Source of the DNA: CAVTWJ01 sp964525605
Lineage (GTDB): Bacteria; Oederibacteriota; Muellerivitia; Muellerivitales; Muellerivitaceae
DNA: 64,000 nt
Direction: 5' to 3'
Assembly: GCA_964525605.1 (NCBI GenBank)
Contig: CAZGKT010000001.1
Span: 135,925 to 199,924 of the forward strand
Below are positions 26,884 through 40,354 of the stretch, piece by piece. Below the pieces are notes generated by a model. The model ran no database searches, was not told the DNA's origin, and worked only from the letters and a program-made list of their open reading frames with translations. Numbering within the stretch: position 1 is the first letter of the stretch; each line of letters starts with the position of its first letter. The position numbers and the translations under genes were made by a program.

Positions 26884-28741
26884 AGGTCAGCACCACCTTT
26901 TCGATAGACTGTCCGGAAAGCGCATCCATTTCCGGAGTTACCTGATTTTTCACAAGCTTTTCAATTGAATCCAAAATTTCATTCAAAGACATGGGGCGAC
27001 CGGTGTATTTGACGATCTGAGATTTAATGAAAAGACCGGTGCTCATACGGATCAAGTGTCCCAACTGCGTCCCCCAGTTGCTCTCAACGAGAATCAACCG
27101 CTTCGCCTTTTTGAGGATTTTTTCGCTCGCAATCGGAAACGGATGCAACATACGGATATGCAGGCAATTGGCATTGATACCTGCTTTTTTTAGGAGAGGG
27201 AGAGCGTCCGCGATCACCCCAAAGGTGGTTCCCCAACAAACAATCATGACCTCCGCATTTTCATCACCATGCAGGCTGAACTGCCGATCCTCGGGAATCT
27301 GTTCCAGCATAAGTTTATATTTTCCCATTCTCTTCTCGTGCATTTTCTTTCGAGATTCAGGATTTTCAGTGATGTGGCCATAATCATCGTGCTCATCCCC
27401 TGTCATCCAATAGGGACTTCCTTCCTGACCGGGATAGGGCCGGGAAGAAATGCCTGATTTTGCATCAGGGCGAAAACGTGGAAACCCCTTGCCATCCGCT
27501 ATAGCCGCTTCCAATTCCTGGGGAGTCGCCAACCTTCCCCGGTCTATCGAAAGATGATTTTCCTTAAAGGGCGGAATAGTTTGGAGGCTGTGCGTTAGAA
27601 ACTTGTCATTCAGAATAATGACTGGAGTTTGGAATTTGTCCGCATAGTTGAAGGATTCAAACGCCAGGTGAAAATGATCTTCGATCGTGGAAGGTGACAT
27701 CACAAGACGCGGATATTCTCCATGGCCACCATAGACCGAAAACATCAAATCACCTTGCTCATGTCGGGTAGGCAAACCGGTCGAAGGCCCTCCTCGCTGA
27801 TAATTAAAAACCACAATAGGAACTTCATTCATTCCACCCCACCCCAACCCCTCCGCCATCAGACAAAAACCAGGGCCGGAGGTAGCCGTTGAAGCCCTCA
27901 CTCCAGTCGTCGAGGCACCCAAAGCCATTTCCACTGCGGCAATTTCATCTTCGCATTGAACCACGGCGATCCCGAATTCGGGATGACTTTCAAGGTAATA
28001 ACTCTCATCCGTCGCAGGGCTAATCGGATAATAGGATTGGTAACGACAACCGGCTTTCAGTTTTCCCAATGAGTTGGCTTGGGCTCCGTTAATCAACAAC
28101 CGCTTTGGCATGTTCTTGATGGGTTCTAAATGGTAGGGGAACTGAGCATGCATTGCTTCCGGCAAGGCATCAACGGCCTCGTAAGCTTTTTTGACTGCAG
28201 CCATGTTAAGTGGGATAAACTTGGCCTTTTTGCCGGAATAAATTCGGGAAAGTGTTTCTTCCATCAGCGAAATGTCCATACGAAGAAGGGCGACCGAAGC
28301 TGCGACCGCAATCGTATTTTTAATGATGGATAATTTAGAATATTCCTCGCCGGTAACTTCCGCTACATGTCGCAAAACCATGTTGAAATCGATGGGGAGT
28401 TTAACAACAGAAGATTTAACATTGAGATCATCCAAAGTGATTTTGGTGGGATCGTAAATTAGCGCCCCATCATTCACCACCTCATGGGCATGAAGACGAG
28501 CTGTTGAGTCCTCAAAGGTCGCCAGAATATGAACATCATCCACATGGCTGTGAATTGGTTTATCAGACACGCGGACCTGAAAATAACTGTGTTTTCCCTT
28601 GATGTTAGAATGGTATTCGCGTTTTCCAAAAATCCATAACCCGGCGGTGGCGCAAGCCTGGGAAAATAGATTGGCGGAAGAATCCACCCCCGTGCCTTGG
28701 GGTCCCCCAATCATCCATGACACTTCATTGACAACTTTCAT
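26873..28741 (-). CDS. korA: 2-oxoacid:ferredoxin oxidoreductase, fused gamma-alpha subunit
   Basis: In this 622-residue protein the gamma domain (about 1-190, beginning with SWMIGGPQGTGVDSSANLFS) is fused to the alpha pyrimidine-binding domain (from about 210, INGAQANSLGKLKAGC then YYPISPATDESYYLE). This is the KorA arrangement of the two-subunit enzymes. QCEDEIAAVEMALGASTTGV and TSGPGFCLMAEGLGWGG are typical alpha-subunit motifs. The enzyme interconverts 2-oxoacids and acyl-CoA with ferredoxin, which points to an anaerobic or microaerobic lifestyle. GGGGAG lies six bases before the ATG. No ferredoxin or delta subunit gene is adjacent. It diverges from the DUF2723 gene across a 239-base region. 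Confidence 0.92.
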   Translation of the reverse strand: MKVVNEVSWMIGGPQGTGVDSSANLFSQACATAGLWIFGKREYHSNIKGKHSYFQVRVSDKPIHSHVDDVHILATFEDSTARLHAHEVVNDGALIYDPTKITLDDLNVKSSVVKLPIDFNMVLRHVAEVTGEEYSKLSIIKNTIAVAASVALLRMDISLMEETLSRIYSGKKAKFIPLNMAAVKKAYEAVDALPEAMHAQFPYHLEPIKNMPKRLLINGAQANSLGKLKAGCRYQSYYPISPATDESYYLESHPEFGIAVVQCEDEIAAVEMALGASTTGVRASTATSGPGFCLMAEGLGWGGMNEVPIVVFNYQRGGPSTGLPTRHEQGDLMFSVYGGHGEYPRLVMSPSTIEDHFHLAFESFNYADKFQTPVIILNDKFLTHSLQTIPPFKENHLSIDRGRLATPQELEAAIADGKGFPRFRPDAKSGISSRPYPGQEGSPYWMTGDEHDDYGHITENPESRKKMHEKRMGKYKLMLEQIPEDRQFSLHGDENAEVMIVCWGTTFGVIADALPLLKKAGINANCLHIRMLHPFPIASEKILKKAKRLILVESNWGTQLGHLIRMSTGLFIKSQIVKYTGRPMSLNEILDSIEKLVKNQVTPEMDALSGQSIEKVVLTYGL

Positions 28742-28797
28742 TTACGTCTCCCCATTTTGTTAAAATAAAAGATGCTATTTCGTTAATATAGAATCGG

Positions 28798-28825
28798 GTT
28801 ATTTAAAAAACAATTCATTTGTCAA
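28798..28825 (-). promoter_or_regulatory. Predicted promoter of korAB
   Basis: A perfect TTGACA (28825-28820) is followed on the minus strand after 16 bases by AATAAC (28803-28798). The -35 box is strong; the -10 box matches four of six positions. Confidence 0.45.
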
Positions 28826-28850
28826 TATTCATTCCCGCTTTTGGATATAA

Positions 28851-28868
28851 CGATAGGAATGCCTATCG
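28851..28868. promoter_or_regulatory. Inverted repeat in the korA-DUF2723 divergent region
   Basis: CGATAGG and CCTATCG form a perfect 7-bp inverted repeat with a 4-base centre, just upstream of the predicted korA -35 box. It could be an operator for a dimeric regulator. No regulator gene is adjacent. Confidence 0.35.
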
Positions 28869-28980
28869 ATTTTGTCATTCTTCTTAGGTCCGTGTCATGA
28901 TAGAGGTCACAAAGTCACAATTTTGTCTTAATCTGATTAAGATATGCGGTTTCTTTTAAAGATTTCCCAAAGGATAAACG

Positions 28981-30939
28981 GTGGTATTTAAAAGAAACCA
29001 GCCCCTCTCCGCAATCACTTTACCCGGTACCGTAAACTTAAATTCGTCGCTTCCAGTTAGTCCCCGTCCGGCCAGTTTGTATATAACCCTCGGAGTTAGC
29101 CTAGCGGCCTTTTTGATACCATTTATTGTTTATTTGGTAACCCTCAATCCTGCGCTTTTTAGGAACGACTCACCAGAGGTTGTGGTTGGTTGTGTGGGGC
29201 TGGGAATCATCCATGCGCCCGGGTATCCCCTCTTCATTCTCATCGGAAGGTTGTTCTCGTTATTTCCCATCGGCAACCCGGCCATGACGCTTAACCTCTT
29301 TGCGGCCTTCCTGGGCGGCTTCGCCACTCTTCTGTTCTTTCTTAACGCACGCCTTTTTTTGAACCGTCCCTCATTTTTTGACCTCACCTCCCCATCCCCG
29401 ACTCATATGGAACTAATCTGCCTATTCTCCGCTTTAAATTTCGGCCTCTCCCAAACCTTCTGGAGCAACTCACTGGTTTCCAAGGGAGGCATCTATGTTT
29501 TGCAAATCGTCCTGGAACTTTCGCTCGTTCTTACCACCCAAATTTTTCTCGCAAAGGAGAAAAAACCCAAACCCAGTATTTTTTTATTGTTTCTATTTAT
29601 TTTCGCGTTGGGGTTCTGCAACCACTGGCCCACCCAAGCGTTTTTGGGGTTTCTCGTGGCGTCGGCAGCATTATTTTCCCGGGCAAATAAACAAAAACTT
29701 GATCTCTCCCCAAAGCAAATCATTTTAGGATTTTCCCAATCGATTTTCGCCCTCAGCCTTTACCTTTATTTACCCATTCGTGCATTTGCAAAACCCATCA
29801 TCGATTTTGGTGCACCCACGAATCTTTTTCGCTTTTTGGAAACAATTACGCGAATGAACTATCTAAAGGTGGAAACCCTAGCGACTGCCCCTGTCGGATC
29901 CTATCTGTCATTGTTTTATAAAATGGAATATATCTCCAACCACACCTTGAGAGAATTCTGTCCGTTTTTCCTGTTTTTCGTTTTGGCGGGAAGTTATTTT
30001 CTGTTCAAACGGGACAAACCATTGTGTCTTTCTGCCGTAGGTTTGATGGCACTCGTGCTTGTTACCAATATTTTTTATCTTCAGGCCACTCCCATTGAAT
30101 ATTGGCATATCGCCGATCATTTACTAACAAATAACTGGGTCATCGGATTTTTGGGGTGTATCGGTTTATTTTCTCTCTTTTCCAAAATTAACCGCTTTGG
30201 AAAACACCTTCTTTTATTTTGCTTACTCGCGATGGTTCCTTTGGTGTACCTCAACGGCATCCAGGCCAACAACCAAACCCGGCAATTTCTTTATGTCGGC
30301 TACGGTCTTACCGCTCTCAAATCATTGCCCCTTGACTCCATTTATTTCTCGGAGAATGATTACGATTACTTCTCAGCTCTCTATCTAACGGAAACCCTCC
30401 AGTTACGCCCTGACATCCATTTAATTCTCACGCCTTTTTTAGACAAGGTTTATCAGTTTGATAACGCGTTAGAACGCGTCAAACCTTTATTTGCAAAACA
30501 AAGTGATGTGTTCAGCAAAGAACAAGTCTACAGATGTGTCACGAACACCGATTTTGGCCATCCTCTTTATTGCACTTTTCCGGACGCCTACTTTTCAACC
30601 TCTTATTTAGCCTCGCATTCACGATTAGCCTTTGAGCCACATGACCTTTTGACCCATATCCTCAACCCAAGTGAAAAACCCATTCCAAAAAGTGATTTCT
30701 ATTTCTTGCGTGACTTTCAGGAACACTACCTCGACCCGGAAATATTTAATCCAAACGAGATCAACGGGCTGCTGAAAGAAATTTGCGCTTACCCACTGCT
30801 CAATGCAGCTAAATATGAAACAGTATTTGGAAATACCCAACACCGGGATTGGTATTTCGTCTCGGCCCTCGAACTAATCAGTGAACCAAATTTCTTCAAT
30901 ACTGTCATACGAGAATACAAAAATAAAACAACCCGTTAA
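28981..30939 (+). CDS. DUF2723-family GT-C membrane protein
   Basis: This 652-residue polytopic protein matches the DUF2723 pattern (related to TMEM260-type protein O-mannosyltransferases): a first helix, then NPALFRNDSPEVVVGCVGLG and IIHAPGYPLFILIGRLFSLF. About ten membrane segments follow, then a soluble C-terminal part of about 220 residues beginning near LPLDSIYFSENDYDYFSALY. The Asp/Glu in the first outer loop are the probable catalytic positions. The start is a GTG with AAAGGA about six bases upstream. In Bacteroidota and other phyla such proteins are linked to protein or lipid glycosylation at the outer membrane; here acceptor and sugar are unknown. Confidence 0.83.
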   Translation: MVFKRNQPLSAITLPGTVNLNSSLPVSPRPASLYITLGVSLAAFLIPFIVYLVTLNPALFRNDSPEVVVGCVGLGIIHAPGYPLFILIGRLFSLFPIGNPAMTLNLFAAFLGGFATLLFFLNARLFLNRPSFFDLTSPSPTHMELICLFSALNFGLSQTFWSNSLVSKGGIYVLQIVLELSLVLTTQIFLAKEKKPKPSIFLLFLFIFALGFCNHWPTQAFLGFLVASAALFSRANKQKLDLSPKQIILGFSQSIFALSLYLYLPIRAFAKPIIDFGAPTNLFRFLETITRMNYLKVETLATAPVGSYLSLFYKMEYISNHTLREFCPFFLFFVLAGSYFLFKRDKPLCLSAVGLMALVLVTNIFYLQATPIEYWHIADHLLTNNWVIGFLGCIGLFSLFSKINRFGKHLLLFCLLAMVPLVYLNGIQANNQTRQFLYVGYGLTALKSLPLDSIYFSENDYDYFSALYLTETLQLRPDIHLILTPFLDKVYQFDNALERVKPLFAKQSDVFSKEQVYRCVTNTDFGHPLYCTFPDAYFSTSYLASHSRLAFEPHDLLTHILNPSEKPIPKSDFYFLRDFQEHYLDPEIFNPNEINGLLKEICAYPLLNAAKYETVFGNTQHRDWYFVSALELISEPNFFNTVIREYKNKTTR

Positions 30940-31103
30940 TACCTCTCCTCTACTCTTTTATGAATTAATAAACCCTTTGTAAAACGTATTGGCTTGAAAA
31001 ATGGTGTTCTAGTTAATATTTTTCCTTTTTTGTTGGGTTGAAGTAATTCACAAATTGATCATTCCTGATTAAATAAACAAACAACACTGTTCAATAAATA
31101 AAA

Positions 31104-31133
31104 AACCCAACCTCTCAATTGAAAGGTTGGGTT
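31104..31133 (-). terminator. rRNA operon terminator
   Basis: The stem AACCCAACCT/AGGTTGGGTT with a 10-base loop sits about 10 bases past the 5S gene and is followed on the minus strand by a T-rich run. In the other direction it may also end the DUF2723 transcript. Confidence 0.85.
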
Positions 31134-31143
31134 CGTTTTAAAA

Positions 31144-31260
<117 letters not shown>

Positions 31261-31298
31261 AACATCGAGATCGTTAACTGTTATTAGCAGTTAAAAAG

Positions 31299-31315
31299 AT
31301 TGATTGAAATACTAT
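31299..31315 (-). promoter_or_regulatory. 23S processing stem, 3' arm
   Basis: This 17-base segment is the exact reverse complement of 34446-34462 on the other side of the 23S gene. Together they can form the long duplex that RNase III cuts during 23S maturation. Confidence 0.75.
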
Positions 31316-31360
31316 CCTTGAACCAAAGTGGATTAGGAATTGCGGTGAAGATGAAACATA

Positions 31361-34392
<3,032 letters not shown>

Positions 34393-34445
34393 ATGCTTCT
34401 TCGCCACCGCATAAGAATTCACTAATGCACTCGGTTCAGCTAATA

Positions 34446-34462
34446 ATAGTATTTCAATCAAT
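34446..34462 (-). promoter_or_regulatory. 23S processing stem, 5' arm
   Basis: This segment pairs perfectly over 17 bases with 31299-31315. The spacer between tRNA-Ala and 23S also contains two smaller hairpins (near 34471-34497 and 34541-34570) and no gene. Confidence 0.75.
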
Positions 34463-34598
34463 TGTCAAAGAACCGCCCCGCTTTTAAAAAGCGGTTCTGG
34501 CCATCAGCCAGAAGATACTTTCACTCAAGAAGTAAAAGCTCCGTGAATTTCTAGCAATAAAAATTCACGCAACCTTCACTCGAAGCCACCACCATTTA

Positions 34599-34674
34599 TG
34601 GTGGAGATGACCGGGATCGAACCGGTGACCCCCTGCTTGCAAAGCAGGTGCTCTCCCAACTGAGCTACATCCCC
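34599..34674 (-). tRNA. tRNA-Ala (anticodon TGC)
   Basis: A 76-base cloverleaf on the minus strand starts GGGGATGTAGCTCAGTTGGG. It has the anticodon loop CTTGCAA, the T-loop GGTTCGATCC and an encoded CCA end. It lies in the 16S-23S spacer. Confidence 0.96.
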
Positions 34675-34703
34675 CCGGATCTAACCAGAAGCCCACGCAT
34701 AGA

Positions 34704-34780
34704 TGGTGGGCCTAACTGGAGTCGAACCAGTCACCTCGCCCTTATCAGGGGCGCGCTCTAACCAACTGAGCTATAGGCCC
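34704..34780 (-). tRNA. tRNA-Ile (anticodon GAT)
   Basis: A 77-base cloverleaf on the minus strand starts GGGCCTATAGCTCAGTTGGT. It has the anticodon loop CTGATAA, the T-loop GGTTCGACTCC and an encoded CCA end. The Ile-Ala pair is the common order in bacterial rRNA spacers. Confidence 0.96.
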
Positions 34781-34840
34781 ATCCCAGTTTGGCGCAGACA
34801 GGCAAAAAAATGCCCTCAACTTTAAAAGAACCGATTCGGT

Positions 34841-34866
34841 ATCGGTCTCTCAAAACTAAATAGTGC
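34841..34866 (-). promoter_or_regulatory. 16S processing stem, 3' arm
   Basis: This 26-base segment is complementary at 24 positions to 36550-36575 upstream of 16S. The two can form the precursor duplex that RNase III cuts. Confidence 0.75.
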
Positions 34867-34940
34867 TCAACTTGTTTAGGTATCCACTTGGAGTTACGTT
34901 AAGGCGCACCCTAAATAGGGTTCCCCTAACATGTTCTCCA

Positions 34941-36488
<1,548 letters not shown>

Positions 36489-36549
36489 AAGAATTTGAGG
36501 CTCTAAAAACTCAAACTACTATTGACTAGCACCCAAACTTATTTCGTAA

Positions 36550-36575
36550 GCACTATTTAGTTTTCAAAGACCGAT
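36550..36575 (-). promoter_or_regulatory. 16S processing stem, 5' arm
   Basis: The leader segment pairs with 34841-34866 across the 16S gene (24 of 26 positions). Confidence 0.75.
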
Positions 36576-36751
36576 CACAGACAAGCATCCATACGATGCT
36601 TACCCCACCGGAGACAACAATATTCGCCGGTGCCGTAAGCACCGCAATCGAAGCCAACTTACATTCGATTGTGTGGGTATCGTATTTAAAAGAACAACTT
36701 CACCGCTCACCAGAGGAGCAGGGGCCACAAGCCATAGTGGCCGGGGAATGT

Positions 36752-36780
36752 GTTATACAAAAATAGCTCTTCCCCGTCAA
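36752..36780 (-). promoter_or_regulatory. rRNA operon promoter with AT-rich upstream element
   Basis: TTGACG (36780-36775) and TATAAC (36757-36752) are separated by 17 bases on the minus strand. The 30 bases upstream are strongly A/T-rich, like an UP element. The region 36489-36806 (318 bases) holds this promoter and the transcribed leader, and no gene. Confidence 0.75.
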
Positions 36781-36806
36781 CAATATTTTACATAATCTTT
36801 AAATAT

Positions 36807-38291
36807 TCAGCCAACACTTAAAGAGGCGCCAGACGCCTTATATATTGGGCTTTTTTCATTGGAATCGTGGGAAATCCAGCTATTTATAAAATCTTTCGCT
36901 TGAAAATATGTCTTTTGAAAATCGTTCCAGCTATGGATTTTTTTTAATCTTTTAAAAATATAGGTTGGTCTTAAATAAAATTCACGGTATGCGCGAATTC
37001 GGGCTTTCTGCAGTTGCTCCGACGATAATGTCGGTAAATTCAAAACAGGTTGATTTAACTCATATTTTGAATAATCTTCGGTTGAAATCCATCCATTTTT
37101 TTTGCCCATGTCTTCCAATTCCGTTTTGGGGAAAGGTATGGCGCAATAAAACTGAGCGTAATCAGGGTCCATTTCCTTAACATATTCTATGGTTTTATTA
37201 ATCGTTTCAATCGTCTCGCCAGGCAATCCAAAAATGATATGGGTTAGTACTTCGATTCCAGCCATCTTTGTTAAGCGAACCGCGTCTTTAGCCTGTTGGG
37301 CGTTTGCTCCTTTTTTCATTTTTTCTAAGATTTCATCAACGCCCGATTCAACTCCATATGAAACACCTATACATCCCGAGGATTTCATCTCGCCAAGAAC
37401 TTCTGCATCCACATGATCAACACGGCTATTCGCCATCCAACGGATTTTCTTATCCATTCCCCGGCGGTTGATCTCCGCGCATACGTCCAAGACGAATTTT
37501 TTACTCTGATTAAACGTATCAGACCACATAGTAAAGTTTCGAATATGATGTTTCTCAAGACACTCCTGCATCTCATCGCCTACATTTTCCGCGCTTCGCA
37601 ATCGTAATTTTTTTCCATAATATTGATGGGCTGTGCAATAAATACAAGAGTAGGGACATCCCCGGCTGGTGATAATAAGGGTATAGGGTTCATTAATCAC
37701 GGGAAGGGTGTATCGGGCATTTTCAAGCAAATGCCGAGCGGCAAAGGGCAAGTCATCTAAATTCTCATTAAAGGGACGATCGTCATTGTTTACGATCGTT
37801 CCATCGGTGTTTTTAAACGTAATTCCCAGGACCTGACCAAGTCCCTTTCCTTTTTCGATCGCATCAACAAGATCTTGGGTTGTCAATTCAGGTTCGCGAC
37901 GAATCACCGAATCCAAGCCCGAAGCCATAAGAACTTCTTCTGGCAAAGATGTGGCGTGATTTCCGATCACTGTGAAATGCGATTTCGTGAGTGGTCGCAT
38001 CCGGTTGATGACCTCAATATCGCTTGCCGAGGTCGCGGTTGACATATTAAACAATACAAAACCCGGGTTGAATTCTGTAATAGCCGTCTTTAAGCCTTCC
38101 ACATCCACATCATTGGCAATACAATCTAAAATCTTCACATCATGATTTTTGGCTTCTAGGGCTCCCGCTATCATCGGAAGTGAGATGGGGACCATAACAT
38201 ATTGGAAAGAATTGAGTCTTTGTTCGCACCTGCCTTCACGGATATATTTCATGCCATTGCAAGTCGGTGGATTCACAATCAAGGTTTTCAA
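36807..38291 (-). CDS. B12-binding-domain radical SAM protein
   Basis: This 494-residue protein has an N-terminal cobalamin-binding-type domain (about 1-150), a radical SAM core and a C-terminal extension. The iron-sulfur motif is SRGCPYSCIYCTAHQ (CxxxCxxC). VSYGVESGVDEILEKMKKG and IFGLPGETIETINKTIEYVK are typical of the BchE/HpnP-like class. Members of this class do methylations, cyclisations or other radical steps on lipids, cofactors or natural products. The start is a TTG with GGGGAG six bases upstream. It follows the oppDF pair on the same strand after a 133-base gap. The substrate cannot be told from the sequence. Confidence 0.88.
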   Translation of the reverse strand: MKTLIVNPPTCNGMKYIREGRCEQRLNSFQYVMVPISLPMIAGALEAKNHDVKILDCIANDVDVEGLKTAITEFNPGFVLFNMSTATSASDIEVINRMRPLTKSHFTVIGNHATSLPEEVLMASGLDSVIRREPELTTQDLVDAIEKGKGLGQVLGITFKNTDGTIVNNDDRPFNENLDDLPFAARHLLENARYTLPVINEPYTLIITSRGCPYSCIYCTAHQYYGKKLRLRSAENVGDEMQECLEKHHIRNFTMWSDTFNQSKKFVLDVCAEINRRGMDKKIRWMANSRVDHVDAEVLGEMKSSGCIGVSYGVESGVDEILEKMKKGANAQQAKDAVRLTKMAGIEVLTHIIFGLPGETIETINKTIEYVKEMDPDYAQFYCAIPFPKTELEDMGKKNGWISTEDYSKYELNQPVLNLPTLSSEQLQKARIRAYREFYLRPTYIFKRLKKIHSWNDFQKTYFQAKDFINSWISHDSNEKSPIYKASGASLSVG

Positions 38292-38424
38292 GCGAGTCTC
38301 CCCAGAAGCTGTGATGGAATTGAAGAATTTAATTTGGATAATTTTGACGGGCAGGTCTAATTGATATTCATTTTCAGGCTACCACCATTTTGGATATTTA
38401 GCCATACCGGTACCTTTTATCTCG

Positions 38425-39369
38425 TCACCGCAAGGCTTTCCAGCAGGCCACCCTCCAATTTTCGCCAATTTTCTCAAGCTTTTGTGGACTTTCTTTACAT
38501 CTGTTTTCTACAAGTGGACAACGAGAAGTAAATGGGCATCTCTGCAATATTTTTGTGGGACTTGGCGGATCCCCATTTAAAAAAATGTGTTTTCCTTCGC
38601 TCGCGGCAAGCAATACCTGGGTATAGGGATGTCGGGGTTGTTCCAAAACCTTATCAGTCGGTCCCAGTTCAACAATTTTTCCCAAATACATCACCGCCAC
38701 TCGATCACTTAGATCTCCGACGATTCGCAAATCATGTGATATGAACAGGTAACCAACTCCCGTCCGTTCGTTTATTTCCTTTAACAAATTCAAAATTGAA
38801 CTTTGTGTCGTAACATCTAAGCTCGACAGCGGTTCATCCAAAATGATTAATTTCGGATTCAACGCCAAGACCCGAGCTAGGGCGATTCTTTGCCTTTGTC
38901 CACCTGAAAATTGATGCGGATATTTATTCAAATCTTTGACTGATAATCCCACGCGCTCGATCAAAGTTGTAATTATCCCATCATGGGGCCCAATTTCTTT
39001 TTTTCTTTTAACCTTGTGCAAAGCCTCTTCAAGCATTGATTTAGTTTTTTGGCGTGGATTTAAAGACGCATAGGGATTTTGAAATACCATTTGATAACTC
39101 GACCGTAGGAGAGGAACCGAACCATGCCCCGAGTCGGAAATATCGTTTCCATCCCATTCTACATTTCCTTCTGTGGGGCGGATCAACCCTATAGCGCAGC
39201 GCCCCAATGTGCTTTTACCGCATCCCGATTCCCCTACGACTCCGAGAATTTCACCCCGTTCAATATCCAATGAGACATCGTTTAAGGCATAAACATAGGT
39301 TTCAGGCGCCCCCCAAAATGTTTTTCTGCCCGTGAATCGATGGCTTACATTTACAAGGGATAAAAGCAA
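38425..39369 (-). CDS. oppF: Peptide ABC transporter ATP-binding protein, OppF/DppF type
   Basis: This 314-residue ATPase belongs to the oligopeptide/dipeptide transporter family. The Walker A is GVVGESGCGKSTLGRCAIGL, the signature is FSGGQRQRIALARVLALNPK and the Walker B is LIILDEPLSSLD. The C-terminal oligo_HPY region has RCPFTSRCPLVENRC, in which cysteines can bind an Fe-S cluster in this family. The TTG start overlaps oppD by 19 bases and has GGAGG eight bases upstream. No permease or substrate-binding protein is adjacent, so the imported compound is unknown; the permeases may be encoded elsewhere. Confidence 0.9.
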   Translation of the reverse strand: MLLSLVNVSHRFTGRKTFWGAPETYVYALNDVSLDIERGEILGVVGESGCGKSTLGRCAIGLIRPTEGNVEWDGNDISDSGHGSVPLLRSSYQMVFQNPYASLNPRQKTKSMLEEALHKVKRKKEIGPHDGIITTLIERVGLSVKDLNKYPHQFSGGQRQRIALARVLALNPKLIILDEPLSSLDVTTQSSILNLLKEINERTGVGYLFISHDLRIVGDLSDRVAVMYLGKIVELGPTDKVLEQPRHPYTQVLLAASEGKHIFLNGDPPSPTKILQRCPFTSRCPLVENRCKESPQKLEKIGENWRVACWKALR

Positions 39370-40328
39370 CGAACTTTCCTCCCATCGTTATTTACGGTTA
39401 ACAAAGGCTTTTGGGCAAAGCAATCGAGGTTTGATTTTGAACAACGAGTGGCAAAACTACATCCAGAAGCAACATCATTTGGCGTTTTATCCCTTCCGTT
39501 ATTCACGTTTAAATTGTCTGTTTTCTTATTCTTTTTTAAAAGAGACACAATCAAAGTTTCTGTATATGGGTGCAGGGGATTTGTCAGAACATCTAAAGTC
39601 TTTCCTTCCTCTACCACTTGACCCGCATAAATCACTGCCACCCTGTCACAAAAACCTTCCACTAATCGGAGATTATGCGTGATAAATAATAAGGAGAATT
39701 TTCGGGTCTTTATTTCTTTTTTGAGCAATTGAAGAATTTGGCTTTGAACCGTTACATCCAGGGAAGTGGTGGGCTCATCTGCGATCAAAAGCCCCGGGGA
39801 AGCGGCTAAAGCCATGGCGATTCCAACTCGTTGACACATACCGCCGGAAAGTTGATGGGGATATTGACGGTAAATTCGATCAGGATCAGGAAGCCCCATT
39901 TCATAAAAAAGACGAATAACTTCAGTCGTAGCCATTGGCGCATTATTAATCGGGCCACATTCACTGTTCAAAGCCTCACGGACTTGTTCTCCAACCGTGA
40001 TGAGAGGATTTAACGCTGATAACGGATCCTGAAATATGATAGAAATTTTTTTGCCGCGTATATCAGGCCAAATTTTTTCGTCTGCCTTCGTTAAATCCCT
40101 CCCCTCAAAACATATGGAGCCTTCAGTTATTTTCATTTTTGCAGTGGGAAGCAAGTTAACAATCGCCAATGCAGAAATGGTCTTGCCGCATCCCGACTCG
40201 CCTACCAAAGCAAGTTTTTGACCAGAATAGAGGTCAATATCAAACCCGTTTAAAATTTGTCTTTGGAAATTTCCATCAGCATCAAAAAGACCGATTTTTA
40301 AATTTTTAATTTCTAAAACGGGTACCAA
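39351..40328 (-). CDS. oppD: Peptide ABC transporter ATP-binding protein, OppD/DppD type
   Basis: This is the partner ATPase of the next gene (325 residues). The Walker A is VGESGCGKTISALAIVNLLP, the signature is LSGGMCQRVGIAMALAASPG and the Walker B is LLIADEPTTSLD. The C-terminal HPY region includes GCSFATRCSKSNLDC. LSGGMCQRV is typical of OppD/DppD, although many members read LSGGMRQRV. The start is a TTG with AAGGA five bases upstream. It lies 26 bases after the stop of the metallophosphoesterase-like gene on the same strand, so the four genes down to the radical SAM protein may form one operon. Confidence 0.9.
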   Translation of the reverse strand: MVPVLEIKNLKIGLFDADGNFQRQILNGFDIDLYSGQKLALVGESGCGKTISALAIVNLLPTAKMKITEGSICFEGRDLTKADEKIWPDIRGKKISIIFQDPLSALNPLITVGEQVREALNSECGPINNAPMATTEVIRLFYEMGLPDPDRIYRQYPHQLSGGMCQRVGIAMALAASPGLLIADEPTTSLDVTVQSQILQLLKKEIKTRKFSLLFITHNLRLVEGFCDRVAVIYAGQVVEEGKTLDVLTNPLHPYTETLIVSLLKKNKKTDNLNVNNGRDKTPNDVASGCSFATRCSKSNLDCFAQKPLLTVNNDGRKVRCFYPL

Positions 40329-40354
40329 TGCTGTCCTTGTGTTTTATGTTTGGG

